From: Eopsaltria australis
Lineage: Eukaryota; Chordata; Aves; Passeriformes; Petroicidae
Reading direction: 5' to 3'
Assembly: GCA_034509425.1 (NCBI GenBank)
Contig: JAVTVJ010000050.1
Span: 1,054,001 to 1,118,000 of the forward strand
Length of the DNA: 64,000 bases
Under the pieces are notes generated by a model. The model was not told where the DNA came from and searched no databases. It saw only the letters and a list, made by a program, of their open reading frames with translations. Shown here in pieces: positions 13,001 through 25,721 of the stretch; the stretch's first letter is position 1; each line of letters starts with the position of its first letter. A program made the translations under genes and the position numbers.

Positions 13001-16000
13001 GAGCTAAGAAAGAACACTTTCAATTGAAGGTAAAGGTTTTAGGCTTCTTCAAGGATAAAATCTAAACCCCCAGCATGACATGACTGTAATCCTGTCCAAC
13101 AGCACACACACAAACCACAAGTTTCCAGTTCTCTGTTGACAGAGAACAGCCATCCACAGTGCTAAAAAAGCAGTTTCCCCATTAGGTACCCTAACAAAGT
13201 TTTCAAACTATTCAAACACAGAGGCATAAATCAAGAAAACAAAGCTTTTGCAAGATGTTACATGTAAGTTATACTAAGAAGCTAAAGAAAACCATCTGGG
13301 CATAAAATGTAAATACAGCCAGCATACAAAAATTAAGAGGAAAATAAAACCAACCACGCATTTCAAATGCCCCAAACACAGAGCTTTCATTCTGTAAGAC
13401 CACTGAAGTCTAACTCTGATCATCCAGCTTGAACAAAAAATTCATTTTTCAAAACACCAAAGGACCAGGGCACAAAAGCTTATGCAACATGCAGCATTTT
13501 CCAACTTTTTGGCTTGTTTAAGATATGGTCCATCAAGGTGGGGAATTATCAGCATCACTTCAGTGGCAGCTATGAATCAAAGCTAGAAAGATATGGTGAC
13601 TTCCTAAATCATCATGGAAAATATCTATCAGGATCAAACCTAAAAGTTTTGGTTCAGTTTCCTGTATTACTGAATCTTCAGTTTCTGAAGGGTAAAGCAC
13701 CCTGGAATCGCTTTACAGACCCAAGAGATCCTGAGTAACCCTGGGAAGAAGAAAGAGAAGAAAGTCTGAATACCCTCCCAAAGACAGGGGCCTGCAGTGT
13801 TGGAAAGAGATTGAAAATACCTCAAAATGCTCTGTCCCTGTACACCAACTGTTTTTCAAAGGTGTCTTCTACAACAAACAAAAAGGAAAATCTTTTAAAA
13901 ATCAAAACCTAGAACTTAATGGTATAAAATGCCCGAACTCTGGATTTTTCATGCTGACTTAGTTCAGATCACTTACATAAGCAGCATACTTGAGATTTGA
14001 TTACATAGCTAGATTTTTTGTTTATTTATTTACTTTTAAACAGGATGCTTGCTTGGGTTTAAGTTAGTTTGGGGAAAGGGAAGTAGGAAGATTTTGAAAA
14101 CAAACAAATTACTTACAAACAGACAAGTTAAAAAAATAAACCTGTAATGCCAAAGCTCTCCCTGTCTCTCGAGGCTGGTACCTTTGGATTCCCAGCACAT
14201 TCCTCTTCTTCCTGAGCTTGTGTAGTGACTGGGAGGGACCAGCAGCCTGGAACCCTTGGCAGAGCCCAGCTCACAGATGATGAGACTCAGTTTGTCACTG
14301 ATTTCAGAGATAATTATCAAGATAGGGAATTCTGGCTTAATGTCCTGATTCGAGAAGGGAGTACGTGATCCCAATCATAAACCATCCTGTGAGCAGCAAA
14401 TGATGTCTTAACAGCATTTATAGCTGGAGTTTAAAATACTCATGGAGTTTGTATAAAACAGATGTGAATTTTCAAACTAAACAACAGATTTTTCCTAAGA
14501 GGAAAGAAGTTGAAGCAGCAGAGGAAAGCTCTGTGTCCTTCTCTGCTTCTGGTGGTTCTCTGACAGCTAATGTACTAAGTTTCAGTTTTCCTGCTGATCT
14601 TTTTTTATTCTCTTCTTCCACATAATTTTTCCGTAGTCTGCCTTTCGTACTTCTAGCAAATTCTATCTACATGTGCTTTGTTAATAGGGCTCATCAGTCT
14701 ATTTAAAAAATACACGTTTTTCCCTGCAGACATGATATTTTATTAGTCTTACGTGTTGGAGTTACTGTCCCAGGTATTGTATTTACTTGGGCCTTTAGCC
14801 TGAAATCTGCATGTGTTCTCAATCCATCCATAGGAGCCCTAATGTATCTCTGCAAGGCTCTGAAATCACCAATGTGTTGGGTTTTTTCTTCTTTCCTAAG
14901 CCAGATAATATGAAATAACCTGGGCCATAATTTTCCTGGTTTAGTCAATTTTTTTCTAAATGATCTGATCTTCAGTTTTCCAACAGTGTAAACCTGTCTT
15001 GACCAAGAACAATGAGAACAGAGGAAAGTAGCAACCACTTCTTAGGCATGTGCAGTGGATTAAAAAAATCACATCCTTCTCTTCTGGCCCTTTAAGTTGA
15101 TACCACAAACCAAACATTAAAATAAAATAAAAATAAAATAGCTCCATGTCATTTTCAGGGAGGCCAGTTGCTCCTGGAATCTATCCCCTAGCTCCAAAAA
15201 GCATAAGCTGAAAAATATATCATGGAATCATCATGTGGAGTCATGGTGACTGCCAGGAAGGCAAGAGCAACTAAATAAAATAGTGAATAAAGGTTTTCAC
15301 TGAAAACTGGCAAATAAGTCTGAACTTTATTAGAAAACCTCAGACTCAGAGCAGAGTTTTCTTCACAGAAATAAAACATGCCCCTTTAATTAAAGCTGAA
15401 CATGTTCCTGCCAAGGCACTGCTGTGAAACACAGGCTGGAAGCACAATGGAGGCTTCCAGCGCCTGGTGTGGCATTGCCTTGAGTGGTGATGGACTGGAA
15501 AGAAGCAGTTCTTCACAAACTGCTTGAACTGTGACCCAACCTTCTCACGAATGACAGTCTAAGACATTCTGAAATCACAGGAACCGTTTGTCTGAAAAAA
15601 AATTGCTCCAGAATATCAGGAAAACAACTTTTGGTTTTTGGCAAAGCAGACAAGAAGTCCCAGTGGCCCAATGCCATGGTGCCAGAGCACTGCAGAGTGA
15701 GAGTAGAAGAAATGCATTAATTAGCTCAGCGTTCAACCCCTCCCCCAAACCCATCAAAAATGGCTTCTGTAGTAAATAATTATGGAGGATTTACCACATA
15801 TGAGAAGAGCACTGAGTTTAAACAGTGTCATGCCCTTTATCCCACTGCGAACTGCAGTATCTGGACATTTGGCACAGCTGCTGTCCTTGTGTACTCTCAC
15901 AGTTTGGTAACAGGAACCACAATCTCAATACCCCCGAGAACTGTAAATTTGTTACATTATTTGTGTTGCTGCCTCATAACTTCTCCTCCTTGATCTTGCT

Positions 16001-19000
16001 TTCTCTACTTATTTTACTGGCAGTAAAACTCAGTAGATTAATAATGCTATTAATACTTTACTTTCTCTGCCAGATCTTCTTGGGTGGCCGGTTTCCAGCT
16101 GTAAAACAATCTTTGCTTGCTCCCATCTCCTTGTTCTCAATGCCACCCTTTCTACCTCTGCAAATTTTAAGGCCTCAGTGCATTTTCAGAACTCAAGCTA
16201 CAAACTATTTGAAGTAGTTACAGTTCATTAATAACTGATGCATCTTTTCTCCGAGTAACTAAAAGTAAATAAAGATACTTGAATGACACTCTACCTGCTC
16301 AGACAGCTATGAGATTTAATGGAAAAGCTGATAATCATCACTTAATTCATATTTTATGGTATTCAACTGGAGCCTATAACAATCCTCATTGTCTTTTTGC
16401 AGCTCTCCTGCAGTCAGTGATTTTCTGCCTGTCACTATTATGGCAATGATGGACATATAAAATCCTCGCCTGCAGATTCTGACTCATTACAAAGTGAATA
16501 CAAATCCTGTGTCCTCTTCTGCTATTTGTCATTATAGAGTCACCACCAGTCTGACTTCAACTCACACACACATTAGGTTAAACTTTGCTGGCAAAATTGC
16601 AGATATCAAAAGCAGAAACTCTGACTCCTACTCCTCTATTCCTTGACTGAGAAAAGATAAAACAGTAAAAGACAAAATGTCAAAACAATAATAAATTACT
16701 CCAGAGTCAGGGATAATAAATTACATGATGGCCTTTCTAATGTGTGAAATGCTGTTACTCAAAACTGGAAAGGCATGGAAACAATTGCACTTCAGAGTGA
16801 GAGAAGTGTGATCCTTTTGTTCCAGTTCAAACAGCATGCACGACCCTCGCTAACAGCCATGGTGCATTGTGCCTGCTTAGGTCAGCAAGGTATATCCAGG
16901 CTCCAGAGAACAGCTTGAAGCATCATTGTTTCTTTGGAAGCGAGAGTCAATAAAAATACTGACAAAGGAATGCAGCCAGGCTCTTGGAGTTGTACAAATT
17001 CCAGTCCTTCTTCATTCCCTCCCTCATCAAGTCCTTCGAAGAATGAAACAGCTTTTTGAACTTGCCTTTTTTTCTAATTTGCCTCATTTTTTTTTCAGTG
17101 CTTGCCACAATGTATTTTCCAAAATATATGAAAAGTAACACTGTAATAAGATATCCCAGTTATCGCTCTTTTCTCCAAGTCCACAACAACACACCATGGC
17201 TTGAAAATGTTTGCAGATAAAGAATTTTCAGCAGGGAAATAGCAGAGTACCTGGGAAACCCAAATGACAGATAACCACTCTAAACAGCCTGGTGCCTGCT
17301 TAGCTCTTTGCTTTAAAGAAGCACTCAGAGGCAAAAAGCACAAGGAAATCCCAGCCATGCTGCTGGAGGGATAAACTTTACCCTTGACCAGAGATTAACA
17401 TCTCATTTTCTTCCTTTATTCAGTTTCTTTATTCCTTTTCTCTACATCCCCTACTAATGTCCTACTGTATCTTTTTACTTTTTGTCTGTTCTCCCTCCTG
17501 TTTGCTTCTGTTGTCTTTATAATAGAAAAGACACTTCTGTGAAAAGTGAGTTAATTGACTTTCTCTTTTCCCCATCCTGAGCCCATTGTTTTTCCTCATT
17601 ATCTTTCCCATTTCCCCACAAAAACACTGCTACCTTCCCTGTCCTATTTTGTCCTATTTTCTCCCAAGGAGCTCAGGGAGAACATTCTTCTGGCACCCAC
17701 TCTTTCCTTGTAATCTGATTTACTGAAACTTGATTTACCAACCCTGATAAAGGAGGGTGAAATGCAGATGTGGAAATGTAAGAAAGCTCCATCAGCTGCA
17801 TTCAGAACTTCCATGCAGGTTTTATGGTACAGTTACCCTTCCTCTACCTCTCTTCTTACCCTGATGTTTCAGCCACACAGAAGGTAACTCATGTACTTAA
17901 AGGTACAAAGTGTACAGAAATCCTGCCATGCCTGAAGTCCTGCACTGCTGTTATTCCCAGGCTTGTTTTCTTAAGCTGAATGTGAGGTCAAGACCCTCCA
18001 CAATAACTACAACCATGTCAATGAGAACAGATAAATAGATTCAGAATTCCCATGTTACATTAGGTTTATGTTCATCTCGTAACTCCCTGTGTTTACTTTG
18101 CATCCCTCTGCCTCTTCTGGAAAGGGCTGTTCCTTTTGAACCATCAAGGAAGATGCTGTCAACTCTTGTTCCTCCAGCAAACCAGACTAAACACCACATT
18201 GCCACAGACACGGATTTCATAACTGGGGCTGCTTTGAATTTCTGTGCCACCTGGTATTTACCAACAGCACCTCAAGCTGAAAATGGCTTGGTAACCTGGA
18301 TCTGCCTGGTTAATTAGCTCTTTGCCATAAGACCTGCTGGGTCTGTAATGCACACCTCAGTGGAATTACAGAATGCACAAACCCAACTGTGCACCCCGAG
18401 CACTGCAGGAAGGGCTGAACACTGCACATGCATTTTGGCAATGCATGAGCTTCCTTAACCTCCCTGGGTCAAACCTGCAGCAGGCCTGGGCCACACAGCC
18501 TGCCCAGAAGATCTGCAGATCCCCAGACTTCACTGCAGCCCCCTGAGCCCAGACAGCCTTTGCAGGGACTGGAATGATTTAACCTGCTCAGCCCCTGCAC
18601 CAAACTGGAATAATCCCAGAGGGCTGACAGACCACTCAGCACTGATGCCCAACTTGGCCTTGTCTTTGTGTTCAGACGTTTGTGCGATTTCATCCCAACA
18701 AAGCTGGAGGATTATAATATCCTGCCATTGCAAAATGTAAGTTATTCATAAAAATACATTTGGGAACTAAAGGTTCAGGTTCAATCAAAGCTTATCAACA
18801 AAGCAAGCTGCTCTCAGAGGGCTAGGTGTGAGCAGCACTTGCAGTTTGTCATGTCACACTGTTTAAATAATACAAGTTCATTTTTCATTTTATTTTCCCT
18901 TTACTAGTTCATACAGGCAGACACTTGTTTATTTCTCTCTGAAAGTCTTTTCTTAGGGAGAGATAAGTTACTTGGGCAGAGGAAAGGTTATATATTCAAA

Positions 19001-22000
19001 CATGGTGTCAAGGTTGTTGCTAAACTGATGAGTCTCAGCTGTGGATCCTCCCAAAAAAAAGAAATGGTCAGACCTGTATTTGTCTTTAAAATTGGATTTA
19101 CCAAGAAGTTGCAATAAGGAGTCATTAATTTCATTGGTAGCTGGTAACTGCTGCAGAACTTTTCTTTACTCTACAAAGCAGCACCAAAAACATTAATCTC
19201 TTACAAATGTTGTTAAGTACAAATTTGAAGAGATCTGCCACAGAATAAAGGTAGTTATGACCAGCCTGTTTGGTTTTTATGTAGGTGAATAAATTATTAT
19301 CACACAGTATTCTGACTGCTGTACATTAACAGTCTGGCCCACCTGGGCAAATCATATACAATAAATCAGGTTTTTGCCATCAATGTGCACATTTTTTGCA
19401 CCACATATTACATTAAGCTTTGCTCCAGACTGCCCTTATTATGTAACCAGACTGGCTGTTAGAAAACACCTGTCTTACCTATGGATTTGTAAATAGATAT
19501 TTCTGTCTATCAGGGCTCCCACACAGGGTGTTTTAAATACTTGCAGTCACCTGCAGGTCACATCACAGAGCCACAGCAAGAGAAAAGCCCCAAAAGTGCT
19601 TAACCAGGCAAACAGGAATTATCAAAACCCAGAGAGGCCAAGCTTTTCTGCAAAATTTGTGCTCTTAATTAAAAGCCAGCAGATGTTGTAAAGCTCTTCA
19701 CAGCCAGAAGGGCTATGAACCACATGATTTGCAGCACCAGGTTTAGGCTTTTATTCCACCCAAGCTGCTGCATCTCTGCTCAAAGGGAGCTGTAAAAAGT
19801 GCCCCAGTACACCCCCAGTGCTGCAGCATCAGCTCCCAGGGCTCAGCAATGGCACTGGCCAGCACTCACCTCTCCCTGCAGGCTCTGCTCCAGGCAGGAC
19901 AGTGGATTCTGGGCTTCTGGTCCCTTGGTTTTCCAACAGATGCAAAAAAAGTCTCTTCAAAGGCATCCAGGCAGGCTTCAGCTCCAAGAACGGGAGCTCC
20001 CAAGGAGGAGTTGTCAGAGCAGCACATGGATTTCACTTCTTGTACAATAACCTGAGGGTCAGCCACAGCCTTGGGGACATCCCCAGCCTCAAGCCCCCTT
20101 CCTCCAGCTCAACTTTACACCTCCCTCTCCTCCCAGGACTCCAGACTCCCACAGCCACTCACACTATGAATGATTGACCACAAGTTTCCTACCAGTCTGC
20201 TGAGGAAGGAAAACCAGGCTGGACCCAAACCCTTATACATGCACACCTCTCCCTCCCTCTCCACACCACCCTCCACACTGGCTTCTGCCCAAAATGATTT
20301 GTTTTGGTGCTTGAGTTTTCTTCCCTGCCAGTGCACCTCCAGCAATAAGCTCTCCCTCACAAGTCCTTGCTCCTTTGTAAATGTGAAATTCTTTTGGCAA
20401 GACAACCACTTCAGTTTTTCACCTCCAGCTTCTTCTTTGCTAGCAGCTCCCTGTCGATTCTTTACAAACACAAGAAGTGTTCAGATCGATTATATTTTGA
20501 TATGGAATTCTCTTTGTTCAGTAACATGCCCAAACGTGAATAAATGTCAAGGAAAATAACTGTTTCATGTAATAATTACAGAAAATTCTCTTCCTGTATA
20601 ATCCTGTTATTTTCACCAAGACAGATTGTTTGGATCGAGGAAGGGAGGTCAGGTTCAGATCCTGGGGAGAGTGGTGTGTAGTGATAATAACACTTAGGAT
20701 TTTTGCAGCATTCCTTATCCAGAGATCTGAGCCCTGTCTCCAGTACATTACAACAGCAGGATATGTTATCTTATGCAAACTCCTTCCTAAATTTCACAAT
20801 AGCTGTAACAAGCAGGAATCATTAAATTAGTGTGGCTGAAAAACAGCCACAGAACTCCTTCTTTACTTTGCTTTTATCTAAATAAAGTGAAACACAGTCA
20901 GAGCTGAGGCATTAGTCCTCTTCAGTGTTTACCCAAGTATCTACATTACTCTTAATGGTATATAAATACTAAAAGTAATAAAAAACTGGGAAAACAGAAA
21001 TGAGTATCCAAACTCTCCTCCTTCAAGCAAGTTACCCAATTGCAACCCCTACAAATGCTCAGTTGCCCTTTTACTACATCTGGTTCAAAGGCCACTAAAA
21101 ATGGGATTCTTTGCACTGACATCAAAGAGTCTGAATGGGGCTGTCTGAAACACGAAGGGAGACAAGATTAACTTCAGCTTTCTGCCTATAGAACTCCAGC
21201 AAAAAGCAACAAATAATTAGAAGATAAGGTTTTCTTGAGAACCTCCTGATTTCAGCACATTTTTCCAATGTCAGCTACCACTATGAAGTTGCTTGCTCTG
21301 TGAGAGTGATGCAGAGTGTGCTACTAAACACAGAGCTTGCAGCTTAATATGACCTTTTCTTTCAATTTCACTAAAGAACACGGTGACTAAGAAGGAAGCA
21401 AGAGGGTGGGAAAAGAGATATGAATGGTTTCTAAAGCACTAGATTGGTTGTCTTTATTTAGTACCATATCTGTATTGATCAGGCTTTCCTCCTGGCCTGC
21501 TGTGAAGCTGTAAGAACAGGCATCAGTGCCAAAAAACCCTGCACTGCTGCTGAAACCTTACCCTACCTTTTAACTCCAGGCTTTATTACTCGTGTAAATA
21601 CATCCTAGGAACCCAGCTTTTAAAGTGGTTTATCTCAGTAACCAACTTCATTTAAACACATCTGGAACTTCTTTGTAACTCCCAACTGCTTTGTGTAGTC
21701 ACCTGTGCGATGAAGGTTAAATGCTGTGGAATTACTGCTGGAGGCTCTGATTGCCCCACAATCACTGGAGTGGATGTATAAAGCAGGGATTCAAGGGGCA
21801 GAGGAGTACTAAACAAACCCAAGATTATGTTCCTAATTGAAATGGCAGCCCAGGGTTTGTGCATATAAAATCTGGAATCTGAGCTTACTTTCCTTAACAT
21901 CATCTGTTTCAGCTGCTCCACATTCCAGGACTCCTTCAGCCTTGACCTCATCCCTGAGATTATTCTCCCTTCAGTCAATTAGAAGTTCTCAAATATACAA

Positions 22001-24600
22001 TATTTACACCCTGAACGAGGCAGATCTGCTGATTGTCTTTCTCCAGCTGCCTGGGTGGCCCTAAGAATGAGGAAGTGTCCCAGGACTGGGGAATTCCCAT
22101 TGTCTGGGGAGAGAAGGGCTGGCGCTCACAGCTCTGCCAGGCTGGGCTGCACAAGGGCAGGGAGGGAGGTGCTGGAATTGGGAGGATTGAAGGTATAAAG
22201 AGAAGGATTAAATTCACACATTTTGTCCATGGCTCTCAAGATTTATGCAGAACACCCATCCACCCTAAAGATCTTGAAATTGGAAAAGAAAAAGGAATCT
22301 ATGAAGCTAAAACAATTTTAAAGGGAAAGCTGAAAAATACTATGAATTAGATCTGTTGGCTTCCAATCTTTGCCTGCTTCCTCCAAGGCTACTACTTTTT
22401 TTCTTACTAAATGAAAATATAATCATGACATAGATTTACAAAACTATTGTGCATCATATGTGAATATCACTGACAATGGTATCCATCAATCTTTTATTTC
22501 TTATCCAAAATCAAAACAGGCCATGGATTTTTAAAATTTATTTGTTGCTATTTCCTTAATCAGTTTTCTTGTTTTGAGACTGCTGTATTTACGAAACAAA
22601 AACTTCCCAAGTCATTAGGTAATATATGATCCAAACAACTTGATAATCAATGTAAATGAGAATCAGGCCCACAGTGCCCAGGAGTATTAATTCCTTTGAT
22701 GAGAGTATCTTTCTTCCTGTAGAGTCTATGTCTTATCTTCTTCTAAAGCTCACATGAGGTGATTTGGCCAAACCCTTGCCCTTAATTTCTGAACCCTGGT
22801 AGCTGATTTAAGAATATATTTTATTACTCCTTTTGTTTGCACAGCATTGGGTGCTGATATGGCCTCCCCTGGCTCTTCAGAGATTAAACAGCACACGGAA
22901 GAAAAAGTGGAGCAATGTAGAAGATGCCTTCAAAACTTCATTTAGAAAACAGAACAATATTTTTTTGGAAATTCTTGTCAAATCAGTTCACACACAACAC
23001 AACTTTTCTTTTGCTATGACGAATCTATATGTATGATACAGTTATATATTTCTCATTTCTATGATAAATTTGCATCATTATTATAAAAATGAATAACAGT
23101 TGCAATAAGGAAAATGAAATTAATGAATCAGAATTTAGACTCATTTCATTGTTACTTATAATACCTGCAACACAGAACCAGTACTTCCTACTCACTCAGT
23201 GTTCTGTTAAACAGTAACTGCACAATAATCTTTTTTTTCTTTTCCCGATAAGTTAAAATGCAGTCATTTGCATTTGTCAATATCAATTCTGTATCCAACA
23301 GCACGAGAGTATTGTATCTAGAACTTCCTGATCTGAAGCAATTAATTTTTCTAGATACATAAGAAATGGAAATAACTTCAAACCAATTCATTTTTTCAGA
23401 GATGTTTTGTCACAGTATTTTTCAAAACGTGGCACCCATCGAACTGTGAGGCCGAACTGAAACTCTGCTGATGCTTGGGGAGCATGGCTGGGACACACAC
23501 AGACTCCCAGTCCAGCAAAACAAAGGGTACAAACATCCAGGTCACTGCAGTTCCTCATCCCTGAAGGTGAGCAAGCACTTCTTTCCCAGCTTGAGCCTGA
23601 ACTCCAATATACTGTTCAATTCAGTAATTTACAGGGGTTCCACTCCCCCCATATTAATTATGAGAGCATCTTGTGATTTGCACAAATTGTGTGAAATAAA
23701 GGCCATTTTATTTTCCACAGAGAGCTGTGGGCTCACTTGAGAAATTGAACTTTCTGGCTATTGCCCTGCCTGATGACCATCGTGCTTTTGTGACCAGCTG
23801 GGAATATGGTCAGCTACAGAACTCTCAATCTTCAGGCACTGACAAAGGCAAGGCTTGACAAGCTGACAAAACATGACATCTTAATGAGGTTTCTCTTCAA
23901 GTGTTACTGGATAGTCCACACCAGAAGCTGGGGTTGGGGGGCAGGGCTGGATAAGAATGTGAGGTGGTAGAGAACAGCGTTCCTCACTTGGATAACTCCT
24001 GGTGATCCTCCAACCAGTTTTCTACTCACAAACCAGATCCTAGTGAATATGTTAAATTGGCATGCTACATAAAAGAAATTTTGGCTACAGTTCTTTCTGT
24101 TAGTACGGTAATATTCTAATTGAAACATTATATTTTGATTTAAAATATCCACAATTAAGTTTGCAGCCTTTCTCCATGTGCTCTCTATAGCGTGTGTTTC
24201 CCATAACAGGATATACTACACAAACTACTGTAAGAAAAGATATAGCCAATTATCTTAAACTCTCACCTATTAGCACTTAATAGCTAATATTGTGATAGAA
24301 AATGGGGCCACAGGCTGGAGTGTTCTAGGCCCAGCTATCAGGTATTTCACACAATATGAAGCTTGTCTTAAGTGTTGCACTCTAGGTGTGTTTGTCTGCA
24401 AAGAGGTGCTCATAAGTAAGTGGGGAAAAGGAAGTATTAATAAATTGGTGATTTAATTTCACCCAGGGAAATCAGTGGCAGAATCTTGGGGAGGCTGAGG
24501 GGGTGAGGAAGCTCCAAACAACTTTTAAATTTGTAGCCCAGCTTTGACTCAAAAAGCCGCGTTTTTATCACACAAGCGGTTCCTCCTGGAATCAGACACG
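10014..24600. other. Intergenic, upstream of EDN3
   Basis: No supported gene. A locally GC-rich patch at about 10130-10340 contains a short direct repeat. The remainder is AT-rich with short homopolymer runs and chance open frames on both strands. Because EDN3 starts near 25.1 kb, the proximal few kilobases are the natural place for its enhancers, but I can point to no specific element. Confidence 0.55.
10297..10332. repeat. Short direct repeat
   Basis: The 15-bp word GGGGACACCTTCCCT occurs twice about 20 bp apart: first ending just before ATGGA, then followed by CCCCTGCC. It is a two-copy tandem duplication at the edge of the GC-rich patch at 10130-10340. Confidence 0.85.
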
Positions 24601-25120
24601 GAGCAGCAGGATCAGGTCATTTAAAAGCGATGAACTCAGAGCAGCGTGAGGCTGTGCCTCCCCTGGCGTTCCCGGGAGGATGTACGGCCCTATCCCTGCT
24701 TTTACCTGCCGGGGGGAAGCGGGGGCGGTGCGGGGCCGTGCCCGCCCCCGGCCCGCGCCCCGGGGGAGGCCGGCAGCTGTCGGCGGGTGGGAGGCGTCTG
24801 CAGCTGGAAAACAGCAGCTCCGGTTGCTGATCAGATTTGGGGGTGGGGTGGGAGGTGTGTGTGGGAAAAGCCAAGCGATGGATCTTCCCTTCTTTTGACA
24901 ACACTCTCCCCTTCAGGACTAAGTCTGCACTGGAGGAAAATAACTGCGAGGGAGAAGTGCTAATCACACCTCCGTGTGGGAACTAACTCCCGGGAGCAGC
25001 GTGTGCCGCCAGCCCCAGGATATTCCCTGCCTCCAACCTGAAGTGATTCCTCCTGGAACGGTTCAGTCGCGCCTGCAGTTCACCTTTGCCTGCAGTTAAC
25101 CAGCGTGCAATTTGGGTTTA

Positions 25121-25172
25121 ATGGAGCTGGGTTTATTGTTCCTCTTTGGACTTACGATTACGTCGACTGCAG
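25121..25172 (+). CDS. EDN3: EDN3 exon 1 coding part (signal peptide)
   Basis: The first ATG of the frame, at 25121, starts MELGLLFLFGLTITSTAG. This is a hydrophobic secretory signal that closely parallels the human preproendothelin-3 start (MEPGLWLLFGLTVTSAAG). The exon ends after 52 coding bases at CTGCAG|GTAACG, outgoing phase 1. The next exon begins with GG and so completes a Gly codon. The signal targets the precursor to the secretory pathway, with cleavage expected close to the exon junction after the TSTA/G stretch. The 5' UTR lies upstream within the CpG island and its start is not defined. Intron 1 is only 332 bp. Confidence 0.9.
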
Positions 25173-25504
25173 GTAACGTGAATTTCTTTCTTTCTTCGCC
25201 CACTTCCACGCATGCACACAAAGAAAGGCTGGGTGGTTTTTTTTTGTTGCCTTTCCTCCCCCCCTCCTTCCAAAAGGCTGTAAGCAACAGCCCGCTCCGG
25301 TGCGCCGTAAAGAGCCAGGCGCCAAAGCCATCCTTTGGCCGTCCGTGGGTTTAACCCAAACGCAGCGGGCTGGCGCTGCAGCCCGGGGCGGACACGAACA
25401 TAACGGTGCTGCCGGGGCTCCGCAGCGAGCGGGGATGGGTTGGGGAGGCTGAGTGCGGGCTCGGGGCTCCGGGATCTGCCGGGAGCTGATCGCGGCTGTT
25501 GCAG

Positions 25505-25721
25505 GGTCCGCGCTGCCCCGGCCCCGCTCCGCGCTGCCGGCGGCCGGCCCGGGGCACCGCGAGCGCGACGAGAGCGGAGCGGCGGCGGCCGCGGGCGGCA
25601 GGGCCAGGGCGGACGGCGGAGCGCTGCGGCACCGGGCCCGGCGCTGCACTTGCTACACCTACAAGGACAAGGAGTGCGTGTACTACTGCCACCTCGACAT
25701 CATCTGGATCAACACCCCCGA
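25505..25721 (+). CDS. EDN3: EDN3 exon 2 (propeptide and mature endothelin-3)
   Basis: The acceptor GTTGCAG ends at 25504 and the donor is GA|GTGAGT at 25721/25722, outgoing phase 2. The first part is a GC-rich, Ala/Gly/Arg-rich propeptide. It ends in a furin-type site RARR directly before the mature peptide. The mature 21-residue endothelin-3 is encoded at 25645-25707. It has Cys at positions 1, 3, 11 and 15, which form the two disulfides (1-15 and 3-11) known for endothelins, and the invariant HLDIIW tail with Trp21. Residue 4 is Tyr where human ET-3 has Phe. The following INTPE begins the big-endothelin extension. Endothelin-converting enzyme cuts after Trp21. The product is a secreted ligand, acting mainly on the EDNRB receptor in neural-crest, melanocyte and enteric-neuron development. 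Confidence 0.96.
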
